Origin: an uncultured Nevskia sp.
Lineage (GTDB): Bacteria > Pseudomonadota > Gammaproteobacteria > Nevskiales > Nevskiaceae
Length of the DNA: 32,339 bases
Assembly (NCBI RefSeq): GCF_903885465.1
Contig: NZ_CAISIQ010000308.1
Span: 1-32,339 of the forward strand
Reading direction: 5' to 3'
In this document: positions 1 through 7,760 of the stretch, in pieces
How the letters are laid out: every line of letters starts with the position of its first letter
Numbering within the stretch: the first letter of the stretch is position 1
Program-made: the position numbers and the translations under genes
The notes under the pieces: model-generated
What the model was told of the DNA's origin: nothing
The model's input: only the letters and a program-made list of their open reading frames with translations
Database searches by the model: none

Positions 1-948
1 CGCCTGGCCGCGCATTTCGTCATTCGTCCGCCCGAGCTGGTCACCGAGCAGGTCTCGGTCGACGGTACCCGCAAATGGGTGCTGAAGCTCGAACAGGCCG
101 AAGGCAAGCCGGTGACGATGATCGAAACCGTCTACATCCCGGAAGCCAATCGAGGCACGTTGTGCATTTCCTCGCAGGCGGGTTGCGCGATGGATTGCTC
201 GTTCTGTTCGACCGCCCAAGGCGGCTTCTCGCGGAACATGAGCACGGCCGAGATCGTTGCCCAGGTCTGGTTCGCTGGCAAGACACTCGGCGGCGATTTC
301 CAGAACGAGCGCGTCATTTCCAATGTCGTGTTCATGGGCATGGGCGAGCCGCTCGCCAACTACAACAACGTGCTGCCGGCGATCCGGATTCTGCTCGACG
401 ACTTCGGCTTCGGTTTGTCGAAGCGCCGGGTCACAGTGTCGACTTCCGGTCTGGTGCCGTTCATCGATCGCCTCGGTGGTGATGTCGATACCGCACTGGC
501 GATCTCGCTGCACGCGGCCAACGACAAGCTGCGCGACCAGCTGGTGCCGATCAACAAGAAGTACCCGATCGCCGAATTGATGGAGGCCTGCAAGCGTTAC
601 CTCGCAGGCAAGGATCGCAAGTCGCACATCATCTACGAGTACGTGATGCTCGACGGCGTCAACGACCAGCCCGAGCACGCCCGCGAACTCGCCAAGCTGC
701 TCAACGGCCAGGGTCAGGCGGCGAAGGTCAATCTGATTCCGTTCAACCCGTTTCCGGAAGCGCGCTACAAGCGCTCGACGCCGGAAGCGATCACTCGGTT
801 TTCCGAGATTCTTCGCGCCAAGGGCCTGCTGACGATGACGCGTCGCACCCGCGGCGATGACATTGACGCAGCCTGTGGCCAGTTGGTGGGGAAGGTTCAG
901 AGCAAGCAGAAGAAGCGGCTTGGCGACATCCCGGTGCGCGTGCAATGA
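1..948 (+). CDS. rlmN: RlmN, dual-specificity 23S/tRNA adenine-C2 methyltransferase (5' truncated)
   Basis: Radical-SAM enzyme that methylates C2 of A2503 in 23S rRNA and of A37 in some tRNAs. The frame is open from base 1, so the N-terminal part lies outside the window; about 315 residues are visible. Seen directly: the radical-SAM cluster motif C-x3-C-x2-C (CAMDCSFC), the GMGEP SAM-binding motif, the VTVSTSG stretch, and near the C-terminus the DAACGQL segment with the second catalytic cysteine that forms the methyl-transfer intermediate in the family. The stop codon overlaps the start of the next gene (ATGA at 945-948), so the two are probably translationally coupled. Head of the conserved gammaproteobacterial rlmN-pilW-rodZ-hisS-bamB-der block. 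No frameshift or missing key residue in the visible part. Confidence 0.97.
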   Translation, partial: RLAAHFVIRPPELVTEQVSVDGTRKWVLKLEQAEGKPVTMIETVYIPEANRGTLCISSQAGCAMDCSFCSTAQGGFSRNMSTAEIVAQVWFAGKTLGGDFQNERVISNVVFMGMGEPLANYNNVLPAIRILLDDFGFGLSKRRVTVSTSGLVPFIDRLGGDVDTALAISLHAANDKLRDQLVPINKKYPIAELMEACKRYLAGKDRKSHIIYEYVMLDGVNDQPEHARELAKLLNGQGQAAKVNLIPFNPFPEARYKRSTPEAITRFSEILRAKGLLTMTRRTRGDDIDAACGQLVGKVQSKQKKRLGDIPVRVQ

Positions 949-1721
949 GTTTTGCTGCGCGCGGTCTGCTGCTCGTTTTGATCACCATGGCGATCAGCGG
1001 CTGCGTCACCGAAACCACTGGCAACCTGAGGCCGCAGTCGCCACCGGATCTGATCGAAGCGGCGCGCATCAACACCCAGCTGGGCAGCGACTACGCTCGC
1101 CAGGGCCGCTACGACGTGGCCGAGGAAAAGCTGCGCAAGGCGGTCGAGCAGAACGAACGCTACGCCCCGGCGCACACCGCGCTTGCCTATGTGCTGACCC
1201 AGACCGGCAACCGCGTCGACGCCGAGCGCGAGTACCGCCGTTCGCTGGCGCTGGCGCCGAATGACGCCGGCACGCACAACAATTTCGGCGTGTTCCTGTG
1301 CGGCCAGGGCAAGTACGCCGAGGCCGATCGCGCGTTCAAGGTGGCGCTGGCGGATCGCAATTATCAGACGCCCGAAGCGGCCTGGACCAATGCCGGCGTT
1401 TGCCAGATGAAGGCCGGCAATCTGCCGGTGGCCGAGAACGATTTTCGCCAGGCGCTGAAGATCAATCCGGATTTTGCCGATGCGCTGGCGCAGATTTCGC
1501 TGCTGACTTTCCGCCGCAACGATTGGCTGCGCACCCGCGCTTTCATTCAGCGCTATGAGAAAGTGGGCGTCCGGACGCCGGAAATCCTGCTGATCGCCGC
1601 CTTCACCGAACGCAAGCTCGGCGACAAGGTGGCGGCCCGTCGTTACGAGCAGACCTTGCTGCGCGAGTTCCCAGAATCCGACCAGGCTGTGCAACTACAG
1701 AAGAATCTGCCTGCACCATGA
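945..1721 (+). CDS. pilW: Type IV pilus biogenesis/stability lipoprotein PilW (PilF), TPR protein
   Basis: 258-residue TPR lipoprotein. PilW/PilF family members act as pilotins for the PilQ secretin in the outer membrane. A lipoprotein signal ends in ISGC, with lipidated Cys at residue 20. Tandem TPR helices follow: motifs such as LGSDYARQGRYDVAEEKLRKA, repeated A-x-Y/F-x-NNFGVFLC and LKINPDFADAL. The NNFGVFLCGQGKYAEA segment is characteristic of PilF rather than of generic TPR proteins. The start overlaps the rlmN stop and the stop overlaps the rodZ start (ATGA at 1718), indicating one transcript with translational coupling. Length is normal for the family. Confidence 0.93.
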   Translation: MSFAARGLLLVLITMAISGCVTETTGNLRPQSPPDLIEAARINTQLGSDYARQGRYDVAEEKLRKAVEQNERYAPAHTALAYVLTQTGNRVDAEREYRRSLALAPNDAGTHNNFGVFLCGQGKYAEADRAFKVALADRNYQTPEAAWTNAGVCQMKAGNLPVAENDFRQALKINPDFADALAQISLLTFRRNDWLRTRAFIQRYEKVGVRTPEILLIAAFTERKLGDKVAARRYEQTLLREFPESDQAVQLQKNLPAP

Positions 1722-2692
1722 CTTCCGATCCGATCATCCCGACCCTGCGCGTGGCTACCGAAACCGACGCTGCAAAGCCTGACTCGAATTCCGCTGCCCC
1801 GAGCGCCGCCGGCGGCCCCGGCCGGATGATTCGCACGGCCCGCGAACGTGCCGCGATGAGCATCGAGGAACTGGCGGTGCAGACGCGCCTCGCCAAGCCG
1901 ACCCTCGAAGCGCTGGAAAGCGATGATTTCTCGACCCTGCACGAAGCGGTCTACGTGCGCGGCTACTACCGCAAGTGCGCCAAGGTGCTGAAGCTGCCGG
2001 AAGCCGAGCTGATCGGCGCCTACGACAAGCTGCTGGGGCCGAAGGCGCCGCCGCTGCCGACCAAGCTGCTGCTCGGCAGCGGCGGTTCGACGATGGGTTC
2101 GATGAGCCGCCGCGGCGGTGGCCCGAGCCTGCCGCTGGTGCTCGCCATCGCGGTGGCGATCGGCGCCGGCATCTGGTTCCTGGTCCACGAGTCACCGAGC
2201 CTGGCGCCGACGATCGAACCAACCGCGCCGCCGCCAGCTGCCGTCGTCGAGCCGGCTCCGGCGCCGACTTCATCGCTCGATGCCCAGCCGGGTGTTCCCG
2301 CCAGCGAATTCGCGACGCCGACGCCAGGCGAAGCGCCAGTTTCAGGCGCAGCCGTGACCGGCACCGAGCCGGCTGCCGCTGCTGCAGCCAGCCCGGCGGA
2401 ACCCGTCGTCACCGGCTCAGGCGCGCTGGTGCTCAACTTCAGCGCCACCTCCTGGGTGAGAGTGGATGATGCCGACGGCCGCCTGCTGCTCTCCGGCAAC
2501 CAGCGGGCCGGCGATCATCAGGTGCTGCGCGGACGCCTGCCGTATGCGCTGTTCATCGGCTATGTGCCGGGCGTGACGGTGGAATTCGACGGCAAGCCCT
2601 TCGACCTCAAGCCGCACATGCGCGACAACTCGACGGCCCGCATCAGCTTGCCGTTTGTCGAGCCGGCAGCTGCGCCCGCCGCAACGCCCTGA
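1718..2692 (+). CDS. rodZ: RodZ-like cytoskeletal/cell-shape protein (HTH + TM + DUF4115)
   Basis: 324 residues. Order of parts: short N-terminal tail; Xre-type helix-turn-helix (about 30-100) with the RodZ signature YVRGYYRKCAKVL; a Gly/Arg/Ser linker; one transmembrane helix (about 139-157, LPLVLAIAVAIGAGIWFLV); a long Pro/Ala-rich periplasmic linker (160-230); and a C-terminal beta domain of the DUF4115 type (about 235-315). In the family the cytoplasmic HTH binds MreB and links it to the elongasome. In many gammaproteobacteria this gene sits directly before ispG and hisS; here it is followed directly by hisS. The first codons overlap the pilW stop. Confidence 0.92.
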   Translation: MTSDPIIPTLRVATETDAAKPDSNSAAPSAAGGPGRMIRTARERAAMSIEELAVQTRLAKPTLEALESDDFSTLHEAVYVRGYYRKCAKVLKLPEAELIGAYDKLLGPKAPPLPTKLLLGSGGSTMGSMSRRGGGPSLPLVLAIAVAIGAGIWFLVHESPSLAPTIEPTAPPPAAVVEPAPAPTSSLDAQPGVPASEFATPTPGEAPVSGAAVTGTEPAAAAAASPAEPVVTGSGALVLNFSATSWVRVDDADGRLLLSGNQRAGDHQVLRGRLPYALFIGYVPGVTVEFDGKPFDLKPHMRDNSTARISLPFVEPAAAPAATP

Positions 2693-2763
2693 GTTCAGTC
2701 GTTGCCCCTCCTGTTCCCGTTCCGGCTTAGCGCCGCAGCCTTGCCGGTTTCCAGAATTCAGCG

Positions 2764-4032
2764 ATGAAGATCCAGTCCGTACGCGGCATGAATGATGTTC
2801 TGCCGGCCGATTCGTCGGCCTGGCAGCACGTCCATGCCGTTGCTGCCCAGGTGTTCGCCGCCTACGGCTATGGCGAGCTGCGCCTGCCGGTGGTCGAGCG
2901 CACCGAGCTGTTCAAGCGCGCCGTCGGCGAAGTGACCGATGTCGTCGAGAAAGAGATGTATTCGTTCGAGGATCGCGGCGGCGAGCGCCTGAGCCTGCGT
3001 CCCGAGCTGACCGCTGGCGTGATCCGCGCCGGCATCGAGCACGGCATCCTGTTCAACCAGCAGCAGCGCATCTGGTGCACCGGCCCGGTGTTCCGCTACG
3101 AGCGTCCGCAGGCTGGCCGCTATCGGCAGTTCCATCAGCTCGATGTCGAAGCCTTCGGCATCGCCACGCCGGATACCGATGTCGAGATCATCGCCATCGC
3201 CGCGCAGCTCTGGAAGCGCCTCGGCATGAGCGGCTTCCAGCTGCAGATCAATACCCTTGGCACCCTGCCATCGCGGGCGGCACATCGCGCGGCCCTGATC
3301 GACTATCTGCTGCAGCACGAAGCCGCGCTCGATGAAGACGCCAGGCGCCGCCTGCATACCAATCCGCTGCGGGTGCTTGATTCCAAGGTGCCGGCGACCC
3401 AGGCGATCGTCGAAGGCGCGCCGTCGCTGCTCGATTACCTGGACGAGGCCTCGATCGCCCACTTCGATGCCGTCAAGGCCGGGCTGGAAGCGCTGGGTAT
3501 CGCCTACGTCATCAATCCGCGGCTGGTCAGAGGCCTCGACTACTACACACACACGGTGTTCGAGTGGGTCACCGACCAGCTCGGCGCCCAGGGCACGGTC
3601 TGCGCCGGCGGCCGCTACGACGGTCTGGTCGAGCAGCTGGGCGGCCCGAAGACCACCGGCGTCGGTTTCGGCCTCGGCATCGAGCGGCTGATCCTGCTGA
3701 TGGCCGTGCAGCAGGTGCCGGTGGTGTCGAACCAGCCGCAGGTGTACCTCTGCCGCTTCGGTGCCGAAGCCGAGCGTGTGGCGCTGCAATGGTCGGAAAC
3801 ACTGCGCGATCAGCTGCCCGGTTTGCGCCTGGTATTGAACGCGGGCGGCGGCAGTCTCAAGTCCCAGCTCAAGCGCGCCGATGGCTGCGGCGCACGGCTG
3901 GCGCTGATCATTGGCGACGACGAAGCGGCTGCCGGCGCCGTTCAAGTAAAATCGCTGCGCGGGGAGGGCGAAGCCTTCACCTGTTCCCTAACCGAACTGG
4001 CTGCGGAACTCTCGCGCCGGCTCGCGCTCTGA
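2764..4032 (+). CDS. hisS: Histidyl-tRNA synthetase
   Basis: 422 residues, the usual bacterial length. Class II aminoacyl-tRNA synthetase that charges tRNA-His. Seen: N-terminal VRGMNDVLP; motif 2 region (FRYERPQAGRYRQFHQLDVEAFG split across the active site); the histidine-specific motifs LVRGLDYYTHTVFEW (HisA 1) and AGGRYDGLVEQLGG (HisA 2); and motif 3 (GVGFGLGIERL). A C-terminal anticodon-binding domain occupies about residues 325-420. The ATG is preceded by a weak ribosome site. The 71-nt gap to rodZ contains no gene and no clear terminator. Confidence 0.98.
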   Translation: MKIQSVRGMNDVLPADSSAWQHVHAVAAQVFAAYGYGELRLPVVERTELFKRAVGEVTDVVEKEMYSFEDRGGERLSLRPELTAGVIRAGIEHGILFNQQQRIWCTGPVFRYERPQAGRYRQFHQLDVEAFGIATPDTDVEIIAIAAQLWKRLGMSGFQLQINTLGTLPSRAAHRAALIDYLLQHEAALDEDARRRLHTNPLRVLDSKVPATQAIVEGAPSLLDYLDEASIAHFDAVKAGLEALGIAYVINPRLVRGLDYYTHTVFEWVTDQLGAQGTVCAGGRYDGLVEQLGGPKTTGVGFGLGIERLILLMAVQQVPVVSNQPQVYLCRFGAEAERVALQWSETLRDQLPGLRLVLNAGGGSLKSQLKRADGCGARLALIIGDDEAAAGAVQVKSLRGEGEAFTCSLTELAAELSRRLAL

Positions 4033-4072
4033 AGCCGCGAGCCTCTCCTCAACACACATTTTTCTCACCTGA

Positions 4073-4100
4073 TTGGAAGCGGTTCGAAGCCGATTCAAAT
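4073..4100 (+). promoter_or_regulatory. Weak candidate sigma70 promoter before the yfgM-like gene
   Basis: In the 104-nt gap between hisS and the next gene, TTGGAA (4073-4078) and TCAAAT (4095-4100) are separated by 16 nt. The -35 match is reasonable and the -10 match is poor. The gap is otherwise without a hairpin terminator, so read-through from hisS is equally possible. Weak call. Confidence 0.22.
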
Positions 4101-4136
4101 CTGGCCCTGACGCGACGCTGACCCGAGACTGCAACG

Positions 4137-4799
4137 ATGAGCACCCATTACGACGACGAAGCCCAAGTCGAAGACCTGCGCCGCTGGTGGAAGGACAACT
4201 GGTTGCCGCTGGCCGTCGGTCTGGGCCTCGGTCTCGCTGCGATCTTCGGCTGGGAGTACTACCGCACCCAGAAGAATCAGACGCGCGCCGAAGCTTCGCA
4301 GCTGTTCGAGGAACTGAAGACGGCGGTCAGCGGCAAGAAGTACGACGAAGCGGTGAAGATGGCCGATCGTCTGGCCAGTGATTTCGAATCCACGCCGTAC
4401 GCGGCGGCCGGTGCGATGAAGCTGGCCCAGGCGGCCGTCGACGACAACAAGCTCGACGACGCACGCATCCGTCTCGAATGGGCCTATGCCCACGCCGATG
4501 ACGAAGCGCTGAAGCCGCTGATCCATCTGCGTCTGGCCCGTGTGCTCTGGCAGCAGGGCAAGGCGCCGGACGCACTGAAGCTGCTTGACGCGGGTGCGGA
4601 CAGCTACGCCGTGCTGTTCGACGAACTGCGCGGTGACATCAAGCTTGCCGAAGGCGATCGCGCAGCTGCGCTCGCCGCCTACACCAAGGCCTTGGGTGGA
4701 CTCGGCGGCGAGACCGCCGGCACGCCGAACGCACCGATCGCCGAATCGCTGCAGCACAAGATCGATGATCTGGCCGATGTCGCGGCGGTGAAATCGTGA
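4137..4799 (+). CDS. yfgM: YfgM/BamB-neighbour TPR protein (ancillary SecYEG translocon subunit family)
   Basis: 220 residues. Short cytoplasmic N-terminus beginning with DDEAQVEDLRRWWKDNW, one transmembrane helix (about 22-42, LPLAVGLGLGLAAIFGWEYY), then a periplasmic alpha-helical TPR-like domain. In E. coli YfgM is an inner-membrane protein that contacts SecYEG and periplasmic chaperones. The gene lies directly before bamB and its stop overlaps the bamB GTG start (GTGA, 4796-4799). The family assignment rests on topology, the conserved N-terminal motif and gene order. Confidence 0.9.
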   Translation: MSTHYDDEAQVEDLRRWWKDNWLPLAVGLGLGLAAIFGWEYYRTQKNQTRAEASQLFEELKTAVSGKKYDEAVKMADRLASDFESTPYAAAGAMKLAQAAVDDNKLDDARIRLEWAYAHADDEALKPLIHLRLARVLWQQGKAPDALKLLDAGADSYAVLFDELRGDIKLAEGDRAAALAAYTKALGGLGGETAGTPNAPIAESLQHKIDDLADVAAVKS

Positions 4800-5956
4800 A
4801 GCCAGTGTTGCGTAATGGTCTGGGCCTGTTGCTGATCGCCGCGCTGGCCGCGACCACCGCCTGTTCGTCGAAGCCGAAGCTGCGCGAGCCGACCAAGCTG
4901 GTCGAGGTCAAGCCGGAAATCAAGGTTCAGCAGCTCTGGTCGCGCTCGGCCGGCAACGGCAGCGGCGGCTTCTATTCCGGCCTGCGTCTGGACCTGGAAT
5001 CCGATGCGCTGTACGCCGCCGCGATCAACGGCGGTGTGTTCGCGATCGATCCGAAGACCGGCGCCACCATCTGGCAGAGCAAGACCAAGTCGCGAGTGAT
5101 TTCCGGCCCGACGGTCGCTGCCGATCTGGTCTATGTCGGCACGCTCGACGGTGACGTGATCGCGCTGAAGCGCGCCGATGGCAAGGAAGCCTGGCGTCAT
5201 CGCCTGCTCAGCGAAGTGGTCGCCGCCCCGGTGGCGAGCGGCGACATCGTCGTCGTGCGCAGCGTCGATGGCCGTCAGTTCGGCTTGTCGGTCGCCGATG
5301 GCAGCCGGGTCTGGAACTTCGATCGTGCGGAGCCGAATCTGACGCTGCGCGGGCTGTCGAAGCCGCTGATTCTCGGTAACCGCGTCTACATCGGTCTGGA
5401 CAGCGGCAAGCTGGTGGCGCTGAACCTCGCCGACGGCGTGCCGGCCTGGGAACAGAATCTGTCGGTGCCGACCGGCCGCTCCGAGCTGGAACGCCTGACC
5501 GACGTCGACGCCGATCTGCTTGCTGCCGACAACGGCATCTACGCGGTCAGCTACGGCAACGACATCGCGCTGATCGACCCGGTGGCCGGCGAAAGCCGCT
5601 GGCGCCGCAGCATCAAGAGCTACACCGGCATGAGCACCGACGAGTCCCATCTGTATGTCACCGACAACGATGGCTTGCTGTGGTCGCTCGATGCCGATAC
5701 CGGTGCCGTCAACTGGAAGCAGGAGACGCTGAAATTCCGTCGCCTGTCGCCGCCCGCCGTGATCGGCAAGTACATCGTCGCCGGCGACTACAAGGGCTAC
5801 CTGCACTGGTTCGAATCGGGTGATGGCCACGAGGTCATGCGGGGCAATCTGGGCGGCGATGCGGTGATTGCCGCGCCGGTCAGCGATGGCGAGCGTCTTT
5901 ACGTGCTCAACGTCTCTGGCGATATCGCCGCCTACCAGATCGCGCCGGCGAAGTAG
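4796..5956 (+). CDS. bamB: BamB, outer-membrane assembly lipoprotein (beta-propeller)
   Basis: 386 residues. Non-essential lipoprotein of the BAM complex that delivers beta-barrel proteins to the outer membrane. A hydrophobic signal is followed by TTAC, with Cys at residue 23 as the likely lipidation site; threonine at -3 is unusual for a lipobox, but the context (CSSKPKL) fits. The body shows repeated PQQ-like propeller blades of the type VYAI/VFAIDPKTGATIWQ, VIALKRADGKEAW, LVALNLADGVPAWE and LWSLDADTGAVNW, consistent with an eight-bladed propeller. It starts at GTG overlapping the upstream stop. A strong intrinsic terminator lies 87 nt downstream, so bamB ends the transcription unit. Confidence 0.95.
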   Translation: MKPVLRNGLGLLLIAALAATTACSSKPKLREPTKLVEVKPEIKVQQLWSRSAGNGSGGFYSGLRLDLESDALYAAAINGGVFAIDPKTGATIWQSKTKSRVISGPTVAADLVYVGTLDGDVIALKRADGKEAWRHRLLSEVVAAPVASGDIVVVRSVDGRQFGLSVADGSRVWNFDRAEPNLTLRGLSKPLILGNRVYIGLDSGKLVALNLADGVPAWEQNLSVPTGRSELERLTDVDADLLAADNGIYAVSYGNDIALIDPVAGESRWRRSIKSYTGMSTDESHLYVTDNDGLLWSLDADTGAVNWKQETLKFRRLSPPAVIGKYIVAGDYKGYLHWFESGDGHEVMRGNLGGDAVIAAPVSDGERLYVLNVSGDIAAYQIAPAK

Positions 5957-6042
5957 GCCGCTCACAAGTGGCGAGGCCGAGCCGGGAATTCCGGTTGGGC
6001 TGAAGCCGGGTTCGATGCCTATTGCATCGGGCCGCAGTCCAC

Positions 6043-6073
6043 GCCCCGGTAGCGTCAGCGCTCCGGGGCTTTT
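6043..6073 (+). terminator. Intrinsic terminator after bamB
   Basis: GCCCCGG (6043-6049) pairs with CCGGGGC (6063-6069). Inside it AGCG (6051-6054) pairs with CGCT (6059-6062) around a TCAG tetraloop, with a single bulged T at 6050. The stem is followed at once by TTTT (6070-6073). This gives an 11-bp GC-rich stem. A second small hairpin lies just before it (CGATGC 6013-6018 with GCATCG 6024-6029). The terminator separates the bamB unit from der. Confidence 0.75.
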
Positions 6074-6139
6074 GTCGTCATGGCGTCGCCCGCGTAGGCT
6101 GGCCGCCGGTACCTCGTTTTTTCTGGTGGTAAGTGAATC

Positions 6140-7618
6140 ATGAGCAGCATCCCCGAAGTGCCCCCCGTCGCCTCCCCCGAAGCCGTCGCGCCTGATGCGG
6201 CCGAGCCCCAAAAGCAGCCGGGCATGCTGCCGGTCATCGCCCTCGTCGGCCGTCCGAATGTCGGCAAGTCGACGTTGTTCAACCGCTTCACCAATAGTCG
6301 CGATGCGCTGGTCGCCGATTACGCCGGCCTGACTCGCGATCGCCAGTACGGCCAGGGCACGTTCGAGCGCAAGCGCTTCATCGTCGTCGATACCGGTGGC
6401 CTGATGCCGGAATCCGCCGATGCGCTGGCCCTGCTCGCCGAGCAGCAGGCGCGGATTGCCATCGAGGACGCCGACACCGTGCTGTTCCTGGTCGATGCCA
6501 AGGCCGGCCTGATGGCCTCGGATATCGAGATCGCCAACGTGCTGCGCAAGCTCGGCAAGCCGGTACGGCTGCTGGCCAACAAGTCGGAAGGCATGACCAA
6601 GATGCTGGTCGCCGACTTCTACAAGCTGGGTCTGGGCGAACCGACGGTGATCTCCGCCGAGTTCGGTGACGGCATCGGCGGCCTGCTCCGCGATCTGCTG
6701 GCCAATACGCCGGCGAACACCGAGGAGCCGGAGTGGGACGACGGCACCATCCGCGTGGCAATCGTCGGCCGTCCGAACGCCGGCAAGTCGACCCTGGTCA
6801 ATCGCCTGATCGGCGAAGACCGCGTGCTGTCGTCCGAACAGCCGGGCACCACGCGTGATTCGATCAGCGTGCCGTTCGAGTGGGGCGGCCGCAAGTTCGA
6901 GTTGATCGATACCGCCGGTGTCCGCCGCAAGTCGCGGGTCACCGAAGTGATCGAAAAGTTTTCGATCGTCAAGACCTTGCAGGCCATCGACCGCGCCCAT
7001 GTGGTGATCTCGATGGTCGACGCCCAGGACGAGATCGGCACTCACGATGCGCGGATCATGGGCCTGGTCGCCCATCACGGCCGGGCGATGGTGCTGGCGG
7101 TCAACAAGTGGGACGGCCTGGACATGGACAAGCGCAAGTGGGTGCGCGACATGGTCGATTTCAAGCTGCCGTTTCTCGACTACGTGCCGGTCGATTTCGT
7201 CTCGGCGCTGCACGGCTCGGGCTTGCGCGAACTGATGGAACACGTGGTCGCCGGCTATGAAGCGACGACCCGCGAAATGGCCACGCCGGAACTGAACCGG
7301 GTGCTGATCGCCGCCGTTGAAAAGCACGCGCCGCACGCCATCCTCGGCCGCCGCATCAAGCTCCGCTACTGCCACCAGAGCGGCCGCAATCCGCCGGCGA
7401 TCATGATTCACGGCAACCAGACCGACAAACTCAAGGACAGCTACGTCAGCTACCTGGCGAACACCTTCCGCGAGGCCTTCAAGCTGCAGGGCGTGCCACT
7501 GAAACTCGAGTTCAAGACCGGCGACAACCCGTTCAAGAACAAGAAGAGCGACCTGTCGCCGGCGATGCAGATGAAAGCCAAGCGTCTGGCGGCGCAGTCG
7601 GCAAGAACCAAGAAGTAG
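6140..7618 (+). CDS. der: Der (EngA), double-domain ribosome-assembly GTPase
   Basis: 492 residues. Essential GTPase for 50S subunit maturation. Two tandem G domains are visible: G1 GRPNVGKS (about 37-44) with DTGG and NKSE, and the second G1 GRPNAGKS with DTAGV and NKWD. A C-terminal KH-like domain follows, with a basic tail rich in Lys (FKNKKSDLSP and on to KRLAAQSARTKK). The first 28 residues before MLPVIALVGRPN are a Pro/Ala/Glu-rich extension relative to E. coli Der. The start could instead be the internal ATG at 6224, but the upstream ATG at 6140 is kept because the extension is in frame and no better ribosome site precedes 6224. The gene has its own promoter region after the bamB terminator. 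Confidence 0.96.
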   Translation: MSSIPEVPPVASPEAVAPDAAEPQKQPGMLPVIALVGRPNVGKSTLFNRFTNSRDALVADYAGLTRDRQYGQGTFERKRFIVVDTGGLMPESADALALLAEQQARIAIEDADTVLFLVDAKAGLMASDIEIANVLRKLGKPVRLLANKSEGMTKMLVADFYKLGLGEPTVISAEFGDGIGGLLRDLLANTPANTEEPEWDDGTIRVAIVGRPNAGKSTLVNRLIGEDRVLSSEQPGTTRDSISVPFEWGGRKFELIDTAGVRRKSRVTEVIEKFSIVKTLQAIDRAHVVISMVDAQDEIGTHDARIMGLVAHHGRAMVLAVNKWDGLDMDKRKWVRDMVDFKLPFLDYVPVDFVSALHGSGLRELMEHVVAGYEATTREMATPELNRVLIAAVEKHAPHAILGRRIKLRYCHQSGRNPPAIMIHGNQTDKLKDSYVSYLANTFREAFKLQGVPLKLEFKTGDNPFKNKKSDLSPAMQMKAKRLAAQSARTKK

Positions 7619-7652
7619 GCCCTGACCCGGCAACAGGAATGAAGCCTGTCTT

Positions 7653-7741
7653 CGTCATTCCCGCGAAGGCGGGAATCCAGTCTAAATGCTCGCGCACTGC
7701 TGGATGCGAAGAACTGGATTCCCGCCTGCGCGGGAATGACG
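7653..7741. repeat. Long inverted repeat, dRS3-like (ATTCCC-N8-GGGAAT) element
   Basis: Two 29-nt arms (7653-7681 and 7713-7741) are inverted copies of each other with 28 of 29 positions matching, separated by a 31-nt spacer. Each arm is itself near-palindromic around ATTCCC-N8-GGGAAT (left core 7657-7676, right core 7718-7737) and is flanked by GTC/GAC outside and CCAGT/ACTGG inside. The same core is the neisserial dRS3 repeat, and closely similar dispersed repeats occur in many proteobacteria. It fills the der to MFS gap and could also act as a bidirectional transcription stop or mRNA 3'-end structure. Confidence 0.85.
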
Positions 7742-7760
7742 GTCGCTGCGGCGGTGCGCA

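Noticed and set aside
4679..7633. A 984-codon stop-free reading frame on the minus strand
   Set aside because: It lies antisense to bamB and der and runs across the bamB terminator. Its composition (many His, Gln, Arg, Asp) is typical of the shadow frame of GC-rich genes, and no domain motifs are visible.
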